From positions 1-7,291 of the forward strand of contig CALAUK010000051.1 of NCBI GenBank assembly GCA_937892135.1: 7,291 nt of DNA, read 5' to 3'. Positions 5,211 to 7,291 of the stretch are shown one piece after another. This DNA comes from an uncultured Clostridia bacterium (GTDB lineage: Bacteria > Bacillota > Clostridia > UBA1381 > UMGS1253). Under the pieces are notes generated by a model. The model saw only the letters and a list, made by a program, of their open reading frames with translations, was not told where the DNA came from and did not search any database. The translations under genes and the position numbers were made by a program. The number at the start of each line of letters is the position of its first letter. Position 1 is the first letter of the stretch.

Positions 5211-6707
5211 ATGAAAAACAAAAAAAGAATGCTTATAGCATTAGCTATGGTATTTATGATTATCTTTAATACTGTGCCCGTTTTTGCAAATAACGATATT
5301 ACAGTTTGTATAGATGGACAAAACCTATGGTTTGATGTTCCGCCTCAGATAATTGACGGAAGAACAATGGTTCCTATGAGAAAAATTTTTGAAGCATTGG
5401 GTGCTACTGTTACCTGGGATGATTCAACCAAAACCGCCACAGGAGCAAAAGGCGACACAATAGTTAATGTATCCATTGACTCAAAGATTCTTTTTAAAAA
5501 CGGTGTTCCCAAAACACTTGATGTTGCACCCGCGTTAATTGATTCAAGAACTTTAGTCCCTGCAAGAGCTATTGCAGAAAGCTTTGATTGCGAGGTTAAC
5601 TGGATTGCTGAAACCAGAACAGTATACATTTCAACAAGTGCACCAAAAACACCAATGACCGCATCTGAAATTTCAGAAGAGCTTTCTGATTCCGTTTTTT
5701 ACATAGAGGTTTATGACAAGCAAGTTAATCCATTAGGCAGCGGTAGCGGATTTTTTATTACAAATGACGGAGTGGCTGTGACTAACTATCATGTTATTGA
5801 CGGTAGTTATTATGCATCTATTACCACTGTTGACGGAAGTTCTTATCTCGTTTCTGAAGTTTTAGCTTATGATGAAGAGCTTGATGTAGCAATACTAAGA
5901 ATAGATAAAACTTCACTTGATGGAATAGCGGTCCCCTCGTTTCCTGTGGTAACTTTAGCTGACAGTGATAATATCAAAGCAGGACAGAATGTGTTCACTA
6001 TAGGAAGCCCACAAGGCTTACAAAATACAATCTCATCAGGAATAATAAGCAATGTAAAGCAAATCGTTGGCGGTCAGGAGTTTATTCAGATTACAGCGCC
6101 AATTTCTCACGGTTCAAGTGGCGGTGCACTTATTAACGAATATGGAGAAGTTTTAGGAATAACTTCTGCAGGAATTACAGAAGCTGAAAATATCGGTTTT
6201 GCAATACCTATAAATGTGATTAAGTCTGTTGACTTAACTGCCGAGGGCGTACCATATTCTGATTTTATTTCTAGTAACAGCGAGTTTATTTTAGAAATCT
6301 ATCCCGAAACCATTGAAATTGAAGTAGGCGAAAAGGCTGAAATTTATGTTTATGCGGAAGGTAGCACTGATGACTGGTCAATTTACTGGGACACAGAGCA
6401 AGAGTCTTTAATTAAATGCGAATGGGGAGACTGGCTTGAAGAAAACAGCTCTATATGCCCATTAACAATAACAGGCTTAAAAAAAGGTGTTGCAGTAGTT
6501 ACAATTTATTCAGATGTTGACTTTAAAGGAAAAGATGTTGTTGTATACGTTAATGAACCCAAGATAGCAAATTATCCCGGCACGAGCATACCAGATTATA
6601 CATCTGTTACTGGCATGTCACTCGTTGATTATGCAGCTAATGAACAATATAAGTATTATAAGTATAATCTTTACCATCATCAACATAAGTTTTACCAACA
6701 GTTGTAG
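5211..6707 (+). CDS. Secreted stalk-domain / trypsin-like serine protease / Ig-like protein, 3' end probably lost
   Basis: The ORF has 498 residues, of which only about the first 478 look native. A signal peptide (KKR, hydrophobic 7-22) probably ends at VFA-NN (26/27). Residues 28-142 are a copper-amine-oxidase-N-like stalk domain with two related repeats (DGRTMVPMRKIFEALGATV, DSRTLVPARAIAESFDCEV). Residues about 152-345 are an HtrA/S1C-like protease with an intact triad: His194 in TNYHVIDG, Asp225 in ELDVAIL and Ser303 in HGSSGGAL. IGSPQGLQNTISSGIIS is also typical. No PDZ domain follows. Residues about 358-448 (SEFILEIYPETIEIEVGEKA to VVVYVNEP) look like a bacterial Ig-like fold. The tail GTSIPDYTSVTGMSLVDYAA should lead into a further domain, but the frame then reads antisense through another gene and stops. 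It probably acts outside the cell on an unknown substrate. GGAGGG lies 6 nt before the ATG. Confidence 0.88.
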   Translation: MKNKKRMLIALAMVFMIIFNTVPVFANNDITVCIDGQNLWFDVPPQIIDGRTMVPMRKIFEALGATVTWDDSTKTATGAKGDTIVNVSIDSKILFKNGVPKTLDVAPALIDSRTLVPARAIAESFDCEVNWIAETRTVYISTSAPKTPMTASEISEELSDSVFYIEVYDKQVNPLGSGSGFFITNDGVAVTNYHVIDGSYYASITTVDGSSYLVSEVLAYDEELDVAILRIDKTSLDGIAVPSFPVVTLADSDNIKAGQNVFTIGSPQGLQNTISSGIISNVKQIVGGQEFIQITAPISHGSSGGALINEYGEVLGITSAGITEAENIGFAIPINVIKSVDLTAEGVPYSDFISSNSEFILEIYPETIEIEVGEKAEIYVYAEGSTDDWSIYWDTEQESLIKCEWGDWLEENSSICPLTITGLKKGVAVVTIYSDVDFKGKDVVVYVNEPKIANYPGTSIPDYTSVTGMSLVDYAANEQYKYYKYNLYHHQHKFYQQL

Positions 6708-6807
6708 GTTCTTCAACTGGAGGTTTTTTACATCCAACTAATGTTAAAGTAACTAATGCCATAATAACGAAAACTAATGTTTTTGTTAAAATTTTTGTAC
6801 TTTTCAT
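6637..6807 (-). pseudogene. 5' fragment of a lipoprotein gene, cut off at the junction
   Basis: On the minus strand an ATG at 6807 opens a 56-residue frame ending at TAG 6637-6639. It starts MKSTKILTK, then a hydrophobic run, then the lipobox LTLVGC with Cys26, then KKPPVEEPTTVGKTYVDDGK. This is a clear lipoprotein signal (signal peptidase II type) and the start of a mature chain. AAAGGA (6818-6823) lies 10 nt upstream. Codons are strongly AT-ending (TTA, ACA, GTT), unlike the protease gene. The last codons overlap the tandem repeat and sequence belonging to the protease gene, so the true 3' part is missing. The function of the full protein is unknown. Confidence 0.72.
6648..6665. repeat. Perfect 9-bp tandem repeat at the composition break
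   Basis: TATAAGTAT occurs twice with no gap (6648-6656 and 6657-6665). Read forward it encodes the odd QYKYYKYN of the protease tail. Read in reverse it encodes YTYNTY of the lipoprotein. It lies where GC content and coding strand change, so it is the most likely point of joining. Confidence 0.85.
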
Positions 6808-6843
6808 AAAATTTCCATCCTTTCATTCAAAAATTGTTAATTT

Positions 6844-6872
6844 ATTATATCACAATACAATTTTTAATTCAA
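6844..6872 (-). promoter_or_regulatory. Sigma-A promoter of the lipoprotein gene
   Basis: On the minus strand TTGAAT (6867-6872) and TATAAT (6844-6849) are 17 bp apart, and TGA directly before the -10 makes it an extended -10. The -10 is 36 bp before the lipoprotein start codon at 6807. The surroundings are extremely AT-rich, which lowers specificity, but both boxes and the spacing fit. Confidence 0.7.
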
Positions 6873-6977
6873 TCAATTTTTACAAATTCTTTCAATGAAA
6901 ACGCTATTTTTTATATTTTCATTCATACTTTCTTAAATGTAAAACGTTTTTATTGAAATATAGGAAATAATTATTAA

Positions 6978-7012
6978 AAGTCTTACTAAGATAATTATCC
7001 CCAGTAAGACTT
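6978..7012 (-). terminator. Terminator after nadE
   Basis: AAGTCTTACT (6978-6987) and AGTAAGACTT (7003-7012) form a perfect 10-bp stem with a 15-nt loop. It begins 4 bases beyond the nadE stop on the minus strand. The stem is followed by TTAATAATTATTT on the minus strand, a weak T-rich tract. On the plus strand it is followed by ATTTTTATT, so it may work both ways. Confidence 0.72.
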
Positions 7013-7016
7013 ATTT

Positions 7017-7291
7017 TTATTCTTCGTATTTAAAACATGGCATATAACTTAATTTAAATAAATTAATTTTATGCAAACGATCTATTCTTTCTTTTGTTTT
7101 AGGATCAGGTTCTATTCCTTCGCGTATATATTTATCTAAACATTCATATGTAAATCCTAAATTATCTTCATCTGTTTTTCCACATAAACCATCAGATGGA
7201 GTTTTTTCATAATATTTTTCTGGAATTCCTAAACATTTAGAAATTTGTTTTACCTCTGAAACAGTAAAACAGATTATTGGAGAAAAATCAC
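7017..7291 (-). CDS. nadE: NAD synthetase, 3' end only (runs off the window)
   Basis: NadE uses ATP and ammonia (or glutamine-derived ammonia) to convert nicotinate adenine dinucleotide to NAD+ in the cytosol. About 90 C-terminal residues are visible on the minus strand, ending at TAA 7017-7019. They contain the signature TPSDGLCGKTDEDNLGFTYE and then LDKYIREGIEPDP and RIDRLHKINLFKL, typical of the C-terminus of the short NadE form. The fragment starts with DFSPIICFTVSEVKQISKCL and continues beyond 7291. Codon use is strongly AT-ending, and GC is about 27% over 7081-7260, well below the genes on the left of the window. A terminator follows. Whether a glutaminase domain exists upstream cannot be seen. 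Confidence 0.94.
   Translation of the reverse strand, partial: DFSPIICFTVSEVKQISKCLGIPEKYYEKTPSDGLCGKTDEDNLGFTYECLDKYIREGIEPDPKTKERIDRLHKINLFKLSYMPCFKYEE

Noticed and set aside
5345..5629. Minus-strand frame of 94 codons inside the protease gene
   Set aside because: Antisense to the well-supported stalk domain; no independent evidence.
6648..6665. Tandem repeat as an insertion-sequence target duplication or phage att site
   Set aside because: The two copies are adjacent with nothing between them, and no transposase or integrase is present in the window.
1..7291. CRISPR array, insertion sequence, phage or plasmid functions
   Set aside because: No spaced repeats, terminal inverted repeats, transposase, integrase or replication genes were seen on either strand.

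Overview
The first 6.6 kb looks like chromosome of a low-to-mid GC Firmicute of the Clostridia type. Sample counts by hand give about 38-47% GC. The evidence is the gene order acpS - nnr - alr - RHH antitoxin - EndoA/MazF, which is conserved in Firmicutes, together with strong sigma-A promoters, AGGAGG-type ribosome binding sites and a stalk-domain exported protease. The last ~0.6 kb is much more AT-rich (about 19% GC over 6781-7080, about 27% in the coding part 7081-7260). It looks like a different genome, similar in composition to a Mollicutes-like or other very AT-rich Firmicute.

Layout. 1-126, minus strand: tRNA-Leu(GAG) with its terminator, driven by a consensus promoter. A second promoter 5 bp away, back to back with it, drives a plus-strand gene train: a two-TM membrane protein (243-779), acpS (789-1157), nnr (1163-2671) and alr (2706-3890). 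A strong internal promoter overlapping the end of alr then feeds the toxin-antitoxin pair (3949-4236 and 4226-4576) and a small exported protein (4596-5063). This stretch closes with a clear intrinsic terminator at 5066-5101. Next comes a separately promoted gene with a terminator-like UUCG hairpin in its leader. It encodes a secreted protein with a stalk domain, a trypsin-like (HtrA-type) protease domain and an Ig-like domain (5211-6707).

At about 6640-6670 composition and coding strand both change. The protease gene runs into the antisense of a minus-strand lipoprotein gene (start 6807) that is itself cut short. A perfect 9-bp tandem repeat lies at the join. Beyond it is the 3' end of nadE (NAD synthetase) on the minus strand, running off the window. 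Two genes that both lose their 3' ends at one repeat, plus the jump in composition, point to an assembly chimera or a recent illegitimate recombination.

Function. acpS activates acyl carrier protein, nnr repairs damaged NAD(P)H, and alr makes D-alanine for peptidoglycan. The toxin is an mRNA interferase with its RHH antitoxin. The block is therefore housekeeping metabolism with an embedded chromosomal TA module. No wholly new system is evident. The points most worth checking are the junction, the leader hairpin of the protease gene, the protease architecture, and the exported protein that follows the toxin.
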